Shown here piece by piece: positions 40,794 through 49,681 of a stretch of 64,000 nucleotides of DNA. Positions within the stretch are counted from its first letter, which is position 1. Every line of letters begins with the position of its first letter. Under the pieces are notes generated by a model. It ran no database searches. It saw only the letters and a list, made by a program, of their open reading frames with translations, and was not told where the DNA came from. The DNA lies in the NCBI RefSeq assembly GCF_002866825.1, contig NZ_PKUS01000010.1:62001-126000 (forward strand), in the 5' to 3' direction. The DNA comes from Pseudohalioglobus lutimaris (GTDB lineage Bacteria; Pseudomonadota; Gammaproteobacteria; Pseudomonadales; Halieaceae). Position numbers and translations under genes: made by a program.

Positions 40794-41906
40794 ATGTCAC
40801 TGTCAAGTGTTCCCGATATTCTCGACGACATTCGCGCCGGCAAGATGGTCATACTCATGGATGACGAGGACAGGGAAAATGAAGGTGATCTCATCATCGC
40901 GGCCGAGGCCGTGACGCCTGAGATTATTACGTTTTTCTCCAGCGAGGCCTGCGGCCTGATCTGCATGCCGATCACGGAAGAACGGGCAAGGCAGTTGCAG
41001 CTGCCACTGATGGTTCGCGACAACCGCTCGCAGCACGAAACAAACTTCACTGTTTCAATCGACGCCGCCGAACGCAAGGGACCGGGGATCAGTTCTGTAC
41101 AGCGGGCGCACACCGTCCTCACTGCTGTGGCGGCGAACGCACGGCCCGCAGATATCGCCCAGCCTGGACACATTTTCCCGTTGGTGGCGAAGCCCGGTGG
41201 CGTGCTGCGTCGCGCTGGCCATACAGAAGCCGGCGTTGACCTGGCCCGCATGGCAGGGTTCGAACCTGCGGCGCTGATCGTTGAGATCATGAACGAAGAC
41301 GGCACCATGGCACGCCGACCACAGCTTGAGGTATTCGCCGAGAAGCACGGCCTGCGCATGGGCACCATTGCCGACCTGATCGAGTACCGCTCCCTGCATG
41401 AAGCCTCCATCGAATTGCGTAATAGCAAACAGGTGGACACTGACTTCGGGCCCTTTGAACTGCACACGTTTCTAGACCTTATCGACGACACCCTGCACTA
41501 CGCGCTCACTTGCGGAGACATCAATGAAGATGAGGATGTGCTGGTGCGGGTGCAGGCACAGAACACGCTGCGTGATGTTCTGGGCACACGCATCGAGGGG
41601 ACCCAGGGATGGTCCTATCGCCGCGCAATGCAGGCCATTGCAGATGAGGGCAAGGGTGTAGTGGTGTTAATTGGTCAGGAGTTGAGCGCTGAGCAGGCAC
41701 TCGCAGAAGTCATCCAGTTCCCTGAGCCTTCCACGGTGGCCGGTTCGGCAGACAGTGCCGGCCAGCAGAACTACCGGGTAATCGGCACAGGCTCACAAAT
41801 TCTCAAGCGCCTGGGCGTGGGCAAAATGCGTTTGATGTCGGCGCCAATTCACTTCAATGCGCTTTCGGGCTTCAACCTCGAGGTCACGGACTTCATACAA
41901 CCCTGA
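40794..41906 (+). CDS. ribB: 3,4-dihydroxy-2-butanone-4-phosphate synthase with degenerate GTP cyclohydrolase II domain
   Basis: Makes the four-carbon unit of riboflavin from ribulose-5-phosphate. It has 370 residues from ATG 40794, behind CAGGAAT. The N-terminal RibB domain (1–200) has DDEDRENEGDLI, the SSEACGLICMP segment, and GHIFPLVAKPGGVLRRAGHTEA. The C-terminal RibA-like domain has lost the three zinc cysteines (CLTGDVFGSxRCDC of active enzymes reads NTLRDVLGTRIEGT here) and the RQEGRGIGL segment, so it should not cyclise GTP. Such RibBX fusions are common in proteobacteria. No FMN riboswitch fits the 78-bp gap upstream. Confidence 0.9.
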   Translation: MSLSSVPDILDDIRAGKMVILMDDEDRENEGDLIIAAEAVTPEIITFFSSEACGLICMPITEERARQLQLPLMVRDNRSQHETNFTVSIDAAERKGPGISSVQRAHTVLTAVAANARPADIAQPGHIFPLVAKPGGVLRRAGHTEAGVDLARMAGFEPAALIVEIMNEDGTMARRPQLEVFAEKHGLRMGTIADLIEYRSLHEASIELRNSKQVDTDFGPFELHTFLDLIDDTLHYALTCGDINEDEDVLVRVQAQNTLRDVLGTRIEGTQGWSYRRAMQAIADEGKGVVVLIGQELSAEQALAEVIQFPEPSTVAGSADSAGQQNYRVIGTGSQILKRLGVGKMRLMSAPIHFNALSGFNLEVTDFIQP

Positions 41907-41967
41907 GTGGTACAGGGTCAATGGCAGCGCACAGCAGGGCAAGGCCTGCGTGCGCTGCGCCGCCCGG

Positions 41968-44409
41968 TCATTCCTCGATAGTTTCCCGGCTGATCTCCTG
42001 CGCATCCCGATCCGCCTCACAGAAGGGCATATCAATCCAACCGCCCTCTGCATAGAGCTTCGTGGCATCCGCATAGTAATCAGACGCTGGATCAGTGGAC
42101 TGCGAGTACGTAAGCATTCCATAGGCATCAGGACATTGACTGTCATCCCAGGTAACCGCCTGCATATAGCTGTTACCGTGGGTGATATTTGAGTAACCCT
42201 CGCCATCTACCAGCGAAGAGGTAATCACGCTGAACATCATTGATCCGGAGCCGCCGTGAATACCAATACGTTCGCCATTCTTGTCCACGAACTGCACCTC
42301 ACCCCAGGGTCTATCCATGGGGATGCCGGCATCAACCAGGCGGTCCACCGCCTCTCCCAGACGCTGGCGAACGATCTCCGCGTTAGCCGCATCCAGGCTG
42401 AGCTGCGCCGGCGTGGTCACCGGCATGGTGAGGTCGAACGGCACTGACCAGAGAGTGGGCTCGCTGCGCACTCGCTGCCAGAACTCATAAAACACGTGGC
42501 CACCCACGCTTTCCAGCTGGTGCGTGCCATCCCATTCAGACAACACGTCGCAAGCCTGCATCACTTCAGCCGGGTTCGCTGAATACGGTGCCCAGTCATC
42601 CGTAGCAGTACAGAGACTAACGACATCGCCCAGCACCAGTTCAGCTGCATGATTGGTTGCCTGGTAAGAGAGCTGACGGATATTGTCGATATTGAAAAGC
42701 GCGTCTCCGTAGGCGTCGTTACCGGCAAGCCGATCCTCTGCCATATTGAAGGTATGTCGAGTACGAATGGACTGCTCTACTTCTTCGCGGCCAATAATAG
42801 GGGAAAAGCCAGTCAACAGATTGCGCGGATTAGCCAGCCAATAACTGTCGTTGGCGTTGGCGCCGTACTCACGGGTTTCCAGCTTGGGCAGGCTATCGTA
42901 GCCGAAAATGCCCTCGGGTGTACCCGGGTCGTTGCCCCATTCGCAGGCGGAATCAGAGCCGTCAAGGGTCAGGTTACCTAGACCCGTCAACTGTTCCTGC
43001 AAGAAGCCCCGCACACAATTGCTGTATTGGGCCACCGAGACATTGGGCACCACGGAAATATCGCCATAGAAGGCATCACCGTTGCGGTCGGCGGCAATGG
43101 TGTTAACCCAGGGGATACCCAGGTCGGCCAGGGCCGCCTTGAACTCACCCAGGTCCCGCGACTGCCCCATCTTCTGCCATTGCTCCATGCCGCGCAGGTT
43201 TTCCAGGTTGGCGTCCCGGTAGGTCAGTATTGTGCCCGCCGCGTTAGGCCAACCGGACAACAGCGGTGACACCGCACCCAGGTCGATGATGGGTCCGAAG
43301 TGTGACAGGTAGAACGTGTATTCCACCGTCTCCACGCTGCCGTCTGCAGCCACCTGCTCTGTGCTCACCGTTTGCGCAGTGATGTCGCGCATTTCCCCGT
43401 CGTAATCGTACTGCATCGGGTTGTCCGGGTTCAGCGTCAGCTCATAGAAGGTAAACCGTGACCCGGTGCTCACGGTATGCGACCAGGCCACGTTCTCGTT
43501 GAACCCGATGAGCGGCAGTGGCACGCCCCCCAGAGCGGCGCCCATCACGTTGTACTCGTCGCCGAGGCTCACCCGAAACACGTAGAACCGCAGCGGGCCC
43601 TGCCAGGGGAAGTGCGGGTTGCCGAAGAGGATGCCGGAGCCAGTCTGCGAGGCGTCCGCGCCCACCGCGTAGGCGTTACTGCCGATTTCCCAGCCCTCGG
43701 GCAGACCCATCGCGCTGCGCAACTCTGCGGCGTCGTAACCGGCAAACATCGCTTCCAGTTCAGCCGGGGTGGCGGCGGACCGGGCGCTGGCCATGGTCTC
43801 TTCAGGCGGTGTCACCGCCGTGCTGAAAGAGGAGAGTGGGTCGGCACTGCCGATCAGAATGGTCTTGTGTAACAGTCGGGTGACATCCATATGGTCAATT
43901 TCGCGCACCCACTCCTCGCCACGACATCCCTCATCACCCTCAGCCAGGTTGTCGGCACCGGTTTCATTAAAATGACGGTTCACCCCTGCCGCGTAACCGG
44001 TAAAATTGTCCTGTATCGTCTTTGGCAGGCTGTCGAACAGGCGCTGGATACGTTCGTCGTCATTAAACAGCTTGTAAACGAAGTCTCTGTTGAGGTCGCC
44101 CTCATCTCCTAGGTAACGGGCAGATTCGCCCTCCGCCCTGACGTATTCGCGCATTACCGTGCAGTAATTGTCACGCGCATAGGCGTAACCCACGCCATAG
44201 CCCAGGCTGCCCCAGTCATCGGCCGTCACATGGGGAATTCCATATTCTGTCCAGACAATGTCAGTCTGGTAGGTCAACTCCGGCTCGGGTGGCTCTACGG
44301 GAGGCTCCACCGAGCCTGTTCGGTCTGATGAATCGCTACAGGCGATTAGCAGCACGGAGGCCACCACTGCGGCGGACAGGCGAAATTTTTCCGGAAACAT
44401 CGTTTTCAA
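41968..44409 (-). CDS. Penicillin acylase-family Ntn hydrolase, predicted lipoprotein
   Basis: An 813-residue N-terminal-nucleophile amidohydrolase like acyl-homoserine-lactone acylases. The signal peptide ends in the lipobox LIAC at Cys 24, so the precursor is probably lipidated. The N-terminal chain is followed by the autocleavage site before Ser 244 in EIGSNAYAVG, the new nucleophile of the beta chain. GNPHFPWQGPLRFY and FNENVAWSHTVSTG are family landmarks. A TTG start at 44409 is preferred, since AGAGG lies eight bases upstream; ATG 44400 is the alternative. Substrate could be acyl-homoserine lactones or other N-acyl amides. Confidence 0.82.
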   Translation of the reverse strand: MKTMFPEKFRLSAAVVASVLLIACSDSSDRTGSVEPPVEPPEPELTYQTDIVWTEYGIPHVTADDWGSLGYGVGYAYARDNYCTVMREYVRAEGESARYLGDEGDLNRDFVYKLFNDDERIQRLFDSLPKTIQDNFTGYAAGVNRHFNETGADNLAEGDEGCRGEEWVREIDHMDVTRLLHKTILIGSADPLSSFSTAVTPPEETMASARSAATPAELEAMFAGYDAAELRSAMGLPEGWEIGSNAYAVGADASQTGSGILFGNPHFPWQGPLRFYVFRVSLGDEYNVMGAALGGVPLPLIGFNENVAWSHTVSTGSRFTFYELTLNPDNPMQYDYDGEMRDITAQTVSTEQVAADGSVETVEYTFYLSHFGPIIDLGAVSPLLSGWPNAAGTILTYRDANLENLRGMEQWQKMGQSRDLGEFKAALADLGIPWVNTIAADRNGDAFYGDISVVPNVSVAQYSNCVRGFLQEQLTGLGNLTLDGSDSACEWGNDPGTPEGIFGYDSLPKLETREYGANANDSYWLANPRNLLTGFSPIIGREEVEQSIRTRHTFNMAEDRLAGNDAYGDALFNIDNIRQLSYQATNHAAELVLGDVVSLCTATDDWAPYSANPAEVMQACDVLSEWDGTHQLESVGGHVFYEFWQRVRSEPTLWSVPFDLTMPVTTPAQLSLDAANAEIVRQRLGEAVDRLVDAGIPMDRPWGEVQFVDKNGERIGIHGGSGSMMFSVITSSLVDGEGYSNITHGNSYMQAVTWDDSQCPDAYGMLTYSQSTDPASDYYADATKLYAEGGWIDMPFCEADRDAQEISRETIEE

Positions 44410-44526
44410 GGAGATACCTCTTTTTTTTTCGTTATAGGTCACGCACCGATGCAGCTTAGCAGAATGCGATGTAAAAATGACTTGGATACACTAAATTTGA
44501 ATGAACCAGGCAATCTGCAGCCTGGG

Positions 44527-45291
44527 TCACAGGCGACGAAACTCTGGCTTGCGTTTTTCCATAAACGCGGTGATCGCTTCAATATTCTCGGCAGAACCTG
44601 CCTGGCGTGCCATGGCTTCCTGCTCAAATGTCATAGCGGCCTTGATGGCTGGAAGATGATGCATGCGCAAGCTGCGTTTGATTTCGCGCAGCGCATTGAC
44701 CGGCCATTGGGCGATCTCCTGCGCTGTAGCCAGCGCCTGCTTCATAACGTTTTCATCTGGCAGCACGGCCGCGACAATGCCCGCGTCCAGCGCTTTTTGC
44801 GCATCGATCCACTGCGCGGTGTAAAACAGTTCCGCGGCCCGTTGCGCACCGATATTAGCCTGCAGCATATAGCTGCTACCCCACTCCGGCGCGAGCGCCA
44901 GACTGGCGAACGGCAGTCGCATGCGCAGCGACTCACCGGCATACACCACATCGGCATGGAACAGGACAGTGGCCCCGCCGCCGACGGAGACCCCTCTCAC
45001 AGCAGCCACAAGCGGCTTGTCGAACTCGGCCACCGCCAGCGCCGCTGCATTGAACAATGCCTGCGGGTCCGCGTCGCCCTCGCCAAAGCTGGTGAGGTCT
45101 ACGCCAGAACAGAAGTGCTCACCCGCGCCAGTCAGTAACGCGCAGACGACGGAGTCGTCAGCGGCAGCCCGGCGGAATGCATCGTGAATTTGCTGCCACA
45201 TTGCGCCATTGATCGCGTTCTTCTTTTCTGGTCGGTTGAGCGTGACCAACAGCACCCCGTCCCGGTTTTCTGTGAGCACAAAGTCAGTCAT
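44527..45291 (-). CDS. Enoyl-CoA hydratase/isomerase
   Basis: A 254-residue crotonase-fold enzyme. The oxyanion hole regions are GAGEHFCSGVDLTSFGEGD and VRGVSVGGGATVLFHADV. The usual catalytic Glu pair is not fully conserved: LALAPEWGSSYML keeps an acidic residue at the second position, as in isomerases and related acyl-CoA enzymes. It overlaps the nitroreductase gene by eight bases and appears to be the last gene of the catabolic run read leftwards from about 51.7 kb. Confidence 0.85.
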   Translation of the reverse strand: MTDFVLTENRDGVLLVTLNRPEKKNAINGAMWQQIHDAFRRAAADDSVVCALLTGAGEHFCSGVDLTSFGEGDADPQALFNAAALAVAEFDKPLVAAVRGVSVGGGATVLFHADVVYAGESLRMRLPFASLALAPEWGSSYMLQANIGAQRAAELFYTAQWIDAQKALDAGIVAAVLPDENVMKQALATAQEIAQWPVNALREIKRSLRMHHLPAIKAAMTFEQEAMARQAGSAENIEAITAFMEKRKPEFRRL

Positions 45292-45958
45292 GAAAGTGAA
45301 CGGTATCGCTTAGCAGGGCGCGGTCGGTAACGCAGCGGTTCACCGGTGCATCGGGATCCGGGTGACCGAACGAAATACCGAACATCAATTTGTTGCTGGC
45401 ATCAATTTCAAGCACTTCGCGAACCAGGTCTGCCTGGAAACTGAGCGCTGTCTGCGGGCAGCTGCCCAGGCCATTGGCAGCCATTGCCAACATCAGTGTT
45501 TGCGCATACATCCCCAGATCTGCAGCCTCGCGCAGACCAAACGGCTCAGGAAGAAACAGGAAGGCCACATGGGGAGCGCCAAAGAAGGTGAAATTTTCCA
45601 TGAACTGCTCATGCCTTCGTGCCTTGTCCTCCCTGGCTATACCGGCGGCGTCGTATAGCGCCTGGGCTGATCCGTGCTGCCGCTGCTTGTACACGCCCTC
45701 GTATACACCGTCATAGGGAAAGTCCAGGGACATCTCGCCCTGCATAAATCGCGACGGCATCTCCTTGCGCAGCGTTTCAACTGCGTCGCCCGAGGCGACA
45801 TGCGTCTGCCAGGGCTGTGTGTTGCAATTACTTGGCGCACGTTGGGCCGCGCCAAATACCGCTTCCAGCGTTGCCGTGTTCACCGGCCGTGGCAGGAACG
45901 CTCGCAAGGAACGACGCTCTGTAACAATGGTTTCGAAAGCCTTGCTTAGTTCAGACAT
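45284..45958 (-). CDS. Nitroreductase-family oxidoreductase
   Basis: A 224-residue FMN-binding nitroreductase-like protein. It begins FETIVTERRSLRAFLPRPV, has the FMN phosphate site RAPSNCNTQPWQTHVASG, and the C-terminal LMFGISFGHPDPDAPVN segment. Family members use NAD(P)H on nitro groups, quinones or enones. Between two crotonases, its likely role is an acyl-CoA or ring-intermediate reduction; that is inference. Confidence 0.85.
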   Translation of the reverse strand: MSELSKAFETIVTERRSLRAFLPRPVNTATLEAVFGAAQRAPSNCNTQPWQTHVASGDAVETLRKEMPSRFMQGEMSLDFPYDGVYEGVYKQRQHGSAQALYDAAGIAREDKARRHEQFMENFTFFGAPHVAFLFLPEPFGLREAADLGMYAQTLMLAMAANGLGSCPQTALSFQADLVREVLEIDASNKLMFGISFGHPDPDAPVNRCVTDRALLSDTVHFHD

Positions 45959-46007
45959 GTCCTGTGACTCTTCGCTCTGATGTGGGGAGCGCTATTATGC
46001 GCAGTAC

Positions 46008-46826
46008 TTAGCTGCCGGTAAACTCGGCTGCACGTTTCTCCTTGAATGCGCGCATACCCTCTTTCGCGTCTCTTGATGCAAAAACAGGCCCAGCAAGCTC
46101 GTCTGAAGCCAGCATAGCTTCTTCTTCTGACATACACTCCTGGTGCTCGCGCAGTGAGGTAACCACCGCCTTCACTGCCAGCGGTCCGTTGCGACAGATT
46201 TTTTCAGCATACTCCCTGGCCGCATCAAGAGTCGTGCCAGCCGGGACGACTTTATTCACCAGTCCAAACGCCAGCGCCTGTTGCGCACTGATGTGTTCAC
46301 CGCAAAGCAGCATTTCAGCTGCCAGGCAGTAGGGTATTTGCCGACGCAGACGAATGGTGGAGCCCGACATAGGGTAGAGACCTCGCGCCACTTCAGTAAT
46401 GCCAAATACGGCGTTGTCGGCAGCGACCCGTATATCTGTCCCCTGGAGAATCTCTGTTCCACCGGCCAGCGCATAACCCTCAACCGCGAGGATGAGCGGC
46501 TTACGGGGTCGGTTGTCTCGCAACAGTGCCTGCCAGTGTACATTGGGCACTTCCGCCATCAGTGCCATAAACTCTTCGGTAGCACCGTGCTGGTCATCCG
46601 CCCCCGCCTTCAGGTCCATGCCTGCACAGAAAGTGTCGCCATTGGCCGTCAGAATGGCGCAATAAAGATCGTCGCTCTCGTCCAATAAACGCCAGGCCTT
46701 GTAAAGACCCAGCAGCATCTGCGAATTGAATGCGTTCTTTGCCTCCGGTCGATTGAGCGTGACCAGCAACACATTGCCTTCTTTTTCTACGATGCAGGTT
46801 TCGGTACTGATATCCAGTTCAGCCAT
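46008..46826 (-). CDS. Enoyl-CoA hydratase, EchA19-like
   Basis: A 272-residue crotonase-family enzyme from ATG 46826 (MAELDISTETCIVEKEGN), behind GGAG; the longer frame adds 19 residues without support. Oxyanion hole segments are GDTFCAGMDLKAGADD and VEGYALAGGTEILQGTDIR. From memory it closely resembles Mycobacterium tuberculosis EchA19 (Rv3516), which hydrates steroid enoyl-CoAs; shared stretches include AGGTEILQGTDIRVA, LYPM-GS and RQIPY. It is next to the FadD19-like gene, as in the mycobacterial locus. Confidence 0.85.
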   Translation of the reverse strand: MAELDISTETCIVEKEGNVLLVTLNRPEAKNAFNSQMLLGLYKAWRLLDESDDLYCAILTANGDTFCAGMDLKAGADDQHGATEEFMALMAEVPNVHWQALLRDNRPRKPLILAVEGYALAGGTEILQGTDIRVAADNAVFGITEVARGLYPMSGSTIRLRRQIPYCLAAEMLLCGEHISAQQALAFGLVNKVVPAGTTLDAAREYAEKICRNGPLAVKAVVTSLREHQECMSEEEAMLASDELAGPVFASRDAKEGMRAFKEKRAAEFTGS

Positions 46827-46879
46827 AATGTCTCCAATAATTTCAGACCTGCCCAGCATGCCGCCGGCGATGTTCACGC

Positions 46880-48508
46880 TCAATCGATGCGATAGTCACC
46901 TGACAGCGCTAGTGCCAGTGCCTGCGGATAGGCGGGCTTGCCGCTGGGTGCGCGCGGGACCTCCTCAACCACGTGCAACTCCCTTGGCAGCTTGTAACCG
47001 GCGATATGCTCGCGCGCATGCTCCTGCAACGCGTGCAGGCTCAGTTGCGCATCACCGCGAGTCGCAACAACCGCCGCGACCTTACTGCCAAAGCGCTCAT
47101 CCGGCGTAGCAACGACCAGACAGTCAAAAACTGCCGGGTTCGCTTTGAGTGCCTGCTCCACCTCTTCCGGGAAGATTTTTTCTCCGCCGCTATTAATGCA
47201 ATTTGAGCCACGACCATAAACGGTAATGGTATCGTCCTCTTCCAGGCGCGCTTCATCACCCAGTAGCAGCCATGATTTTCCGTCGACTTCCACAATGGTT
47301 TTTGCGGTTTTCTCAGGGTCATTGTAGTAGCCCCTGGGGATGTGTCCGCTGCGGGCAAAGATACCCATTTCACCACGGGCAACATGTCTGTGAGGCTCAC
47401 CTTCTGCATCCGCAATCACCGACATGAACTCGCTCTTGGTCACATTGCCAAGGCCCTGCCCTTTTTTGCCACCACCATCCATACCCATGTTGCCACTTTC
47501 TGAGGAGCCAAAGGAGTTGGTGATGAACACGTTGGGAAAATGAGCCTTGAAGGCTTCCTGCTTGGACTCAGAGAAAACAGCGCCGCCCGAACCTACATTG
47601 AACACCGAGCTGAGGTCCCACCTTCCTTCATTCGCTTCCAGGGCATCCAACAGAGGGACGGCCATCGCGTCGCCGACAATAGAAACAGCGTTCACTTTCT
47701 CCGCCTCGACAATATCCCAGACCTGCTCACCCACCAGCGACCTGTGAGGGCTAAGCACTACCGTGTTGCCCGCCAGCAACTGGATGCAGGCATACCACCA
47801 GCAAGCACCATGCATCAAAGGCGCCAGCGCCATGCCTACAATGGGAAAATCGCCGACCCTGTCTGCAATCTGCTCTGGCCGGGTAATGGCACCATCCGGG
47901 TGGAACCATCCGCCACCACCCATGGCCGCATAGAAAACCGCCTTATGCGGCCACATTACGCCTTTGGGCATGCCCGTCGTACCGCCGGTATAAAGAATGA
48001 ACAGGTCATCATCTGCCCGCTCACCGAAGTCACGCTCGTCACCACAGTCGGACAGGGCCTGCTCATATTCCACTGAGCCAATCGCACCGGGGTCCTCGGT
48101 GGACCCGTCTTCAACGTAAACAAAGGTGTGCAAATCAGGCGCGGCGTGGCGAATTTCAGTAATGTGCGGGAGAAACTCCCGATTGTGCAGACAGGCCACC
48201 ATGTCTGCATTGTTGAAAATATACAGCAGTTCCTCATCTACATACCGGTAATTGACGTTGATCGGCACCGCGCGAATCTTGAAGCAGGCCAGCATGCCCT
48301 CCAGGTATTCGTTACAGTTATAGAGGTACAGGCCCACGTGATCCCCGGCCTTTACGCCGCGAGATAAAAGGTAATGCGCCAACCGGTTGGCCCGGGCTTC
48401 AAGCTCCTTGAACGTCGCGCGCTGGTCACCGCAGACCAACGCATCGCGCGTGGGCACCTTGTCAGCGACCATTTCGTATAGATCGGCCAGATTGAAATGT
48501 TTTTTCAT
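46880..48508 (-). CDS. Acyl-CoA synthetase, FadD19-like
   Basis: A 542-residue ANL-superfamily ligase that forms an acyl-adenylate and then the CoA thioester. Motifs are the P-loop ILYTGGTTGMPKGVMW (about 167–182), FGSSESGNMG, and GRGSNCINSGGEKIFPEEVE. The catalytic Lys is in RAPSGKPAYP near the C-terminus. Overall layout and many segments (NVNYRYV, DFGERADDD) match mycobacterial FadD19, which activates branched C24–C26 steroid side-chain acids. It lies between the EchA19-like and Ltp3-like genes. Sterol-type acids are the leading substrate guess. Confidence 0.85.
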   Translation of the reverse strand: MKKHFNLADLYEMVADKVPTRDALVCGDQRATFKELEARANRLAHYLLSRGVKAGDHVGLYLYNCNEYLEGMLACFKIRAVPINVNYRYVDEELLYIFNNADMVACLHNREFLPHITEIRHAAPDLHTFVYVEDGSTEDPGAIGSVEYEQALSDCGDERDFGERADDDLFILYTGGTTGMPKGVMWPHKAVFYAAMGGGGWFHPDGAITRPEQIADRVGDFPIVGMALAPLMHGACWWYACIQLLAGNTVVLSPHRSLVGEQVWDIVEAEKVNAVSIVGDAMAVPLLDALEANEGRWDLSSVFNVGSGGAVFSESKQEAFKAHFPNVFITNSFGSSESGNMGMDGGGKKGQGLGNVTKSEFMSVIADAEGEPHRHVARGEMGIFARSGHIPRGYYNDPEKTAKTIVEVDGKSWLLLGDEARLEEDDTITVYGRGSNCINSGGEKIFPEEVEQALKANPAVFDCLVVATPDERFGSKVAAVVATRGDAQLSLHALQEHAREHIAGYKLPRELHVVEEVPRAPSGKPAYPQALALALSGDYRID

Positions 48509-48517
48509 GTCCAGACC

Positions 48518-49681
48518 CTACTCCTTGTTTGCGCCGACTACCCACATGGCAAAAAACTGCGCCCCGCCCCCGTAGGCGTGGCCCAGGGCCAGCCTGGCGC
48601 CTTTGACCTGGTGATCACCGGCATCGCCGCGTACCTGTCGCGCTGCTTCTGCAAAGCGGATCATGCCCGAGGCGCCAATAGGGTTGGATGATAAAACTCC
48701 GCCAGAGGGGTTCCAGGGTATATCACCGTCCTCGTCAAGCGACGTGGCACCCTCCAGGGTAAGCTTCCAGCCCTCGCCCTCAGGTGCAAAGCCGAGGTTT
48801 TCCAGCCACATGGGCTCGTACCAACTGAAGGGCACGTAGACTTCGGCGCAGTCCAGGTCACGCCGCGGGTCAGTAATACCCGCCTGGCGGTAGACATCCG
48901 CGGCACAGTCCCTGCCCGCCTGCGGATTGACCTCATCCCGGCCTGCATACATGGTCGGCTCAGAGCGCATTGCCACGCCGCGTATCCACGCTGGAGGCTT
49001 GGGGCCCTGTTCAGCCAGCTCTTCACAGGCAATGACCATGGCGCAGGCGCCATCAGAAGAAGGACAGGACTCCAGGAAACGGATCGGGTCCCAGAGCATG
49101 AAAGAGTCTTCAACCTCCTTCATGGTTATATCGGGACGCTGCAGGTGAGCCAGGGGATTGCGTGCACCGTGCAGGCGATCCTTGACCGCCACTTTGATGC
49201 CAACGTTGTAGGGCGCCTCCGAACGACGCATGTATTCGCGAATAATGGGCGCAAAGTAGCCGCCCGCTCCCGCGTTGAGGTGCGTGGAGAACGGCTGTGG
49301 ACTGGACAGTGCCCACATGGCATTGGACTCAGACTGTTTCTCGAATGACACCGTCAGCACGCGCTTGAACGTGCCGCTCTGCACGTGGGACGCCGCGACG
49401 ATGGCGGTCGACCCACCTACCGAGCCCGCTGTGTGCACGCGCAACATGGGTTTGCCATTACAGCCCAGGGCGTCGGTCAGATAGGTCTCGGGCATGATGA
49501 CGCCCTCGAACATATCCGGCGCTTTGCCGAGAATGACTGCGTCGATCTCGTCCCAGTGCAGGCCGGCGTCCTGCAGCGCGTTCTGCGCGGCCTCCCGCAC
49601 CAGCCCGGCGATGGAGACATCCTCACGTTTGGTTGTGTACTTGGTCTGGCCGATACCGACCACAGCTGCCAGGTTCGCCAT
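48518..49681 (-). CDS. Thiolase-fold lipid-transfer-type protein, Ltp3-like
   Basis: A 387-residue protein of the SCP-x/Ltp thiolase-like family. From memory it matches M. tuberculosis Ltp3 (Rv3523) along its whole length (GQTKYTTKREDVS, APDMFEGVIMPE, FEKQSESNAMWALS, AGRDEVNPQAGRD, GGVLSSNPIGASGMIRFAEA). The thiolase nucleophile Cys is absent: the equivalent segment is VHTAGSVGGST at residues 82–92. Ltp2-type members with this change act as retro-aldolases on steroid side chains together with a DUF35 partner. The start codon overlaps the stop of the second thiolase gene (TAATG). Confidence 0.85.
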   Translation of the reverse strand: MANLAAVVGIGQTKYTTKREDVSIAGLVREAAQNALQDAGLHWDEIDAVILGKAPDMFEGVIMPETYLTDALGCNGKPMLRVHTAGSVGGSTAIVAASHVQSGTFKRVLTVSFEKQSESNAMWALSSPQPFSTHLNAGAGGYFAPIIREYMRRSEAPYNVGIKVAVKDRLHGARNPLAHLQRPDITMKEVEDSFMLWDPIRFLESCPSSDGACAMVIACEELAEQGPKPPAWIRGVAMRSEPTMYAGRDEVNPQAGRDCAADVYRQAGITDPRRDLDCAEVYVPFSWYEPMWLENLGFAPEGEGWKLTLEGATSLDEDGDIPWNPSGGVLSSNPIGASGMIRFAEAARQVRGDAGDHQVKGARLALGHAYGGGAQFFAMWVVGANKE

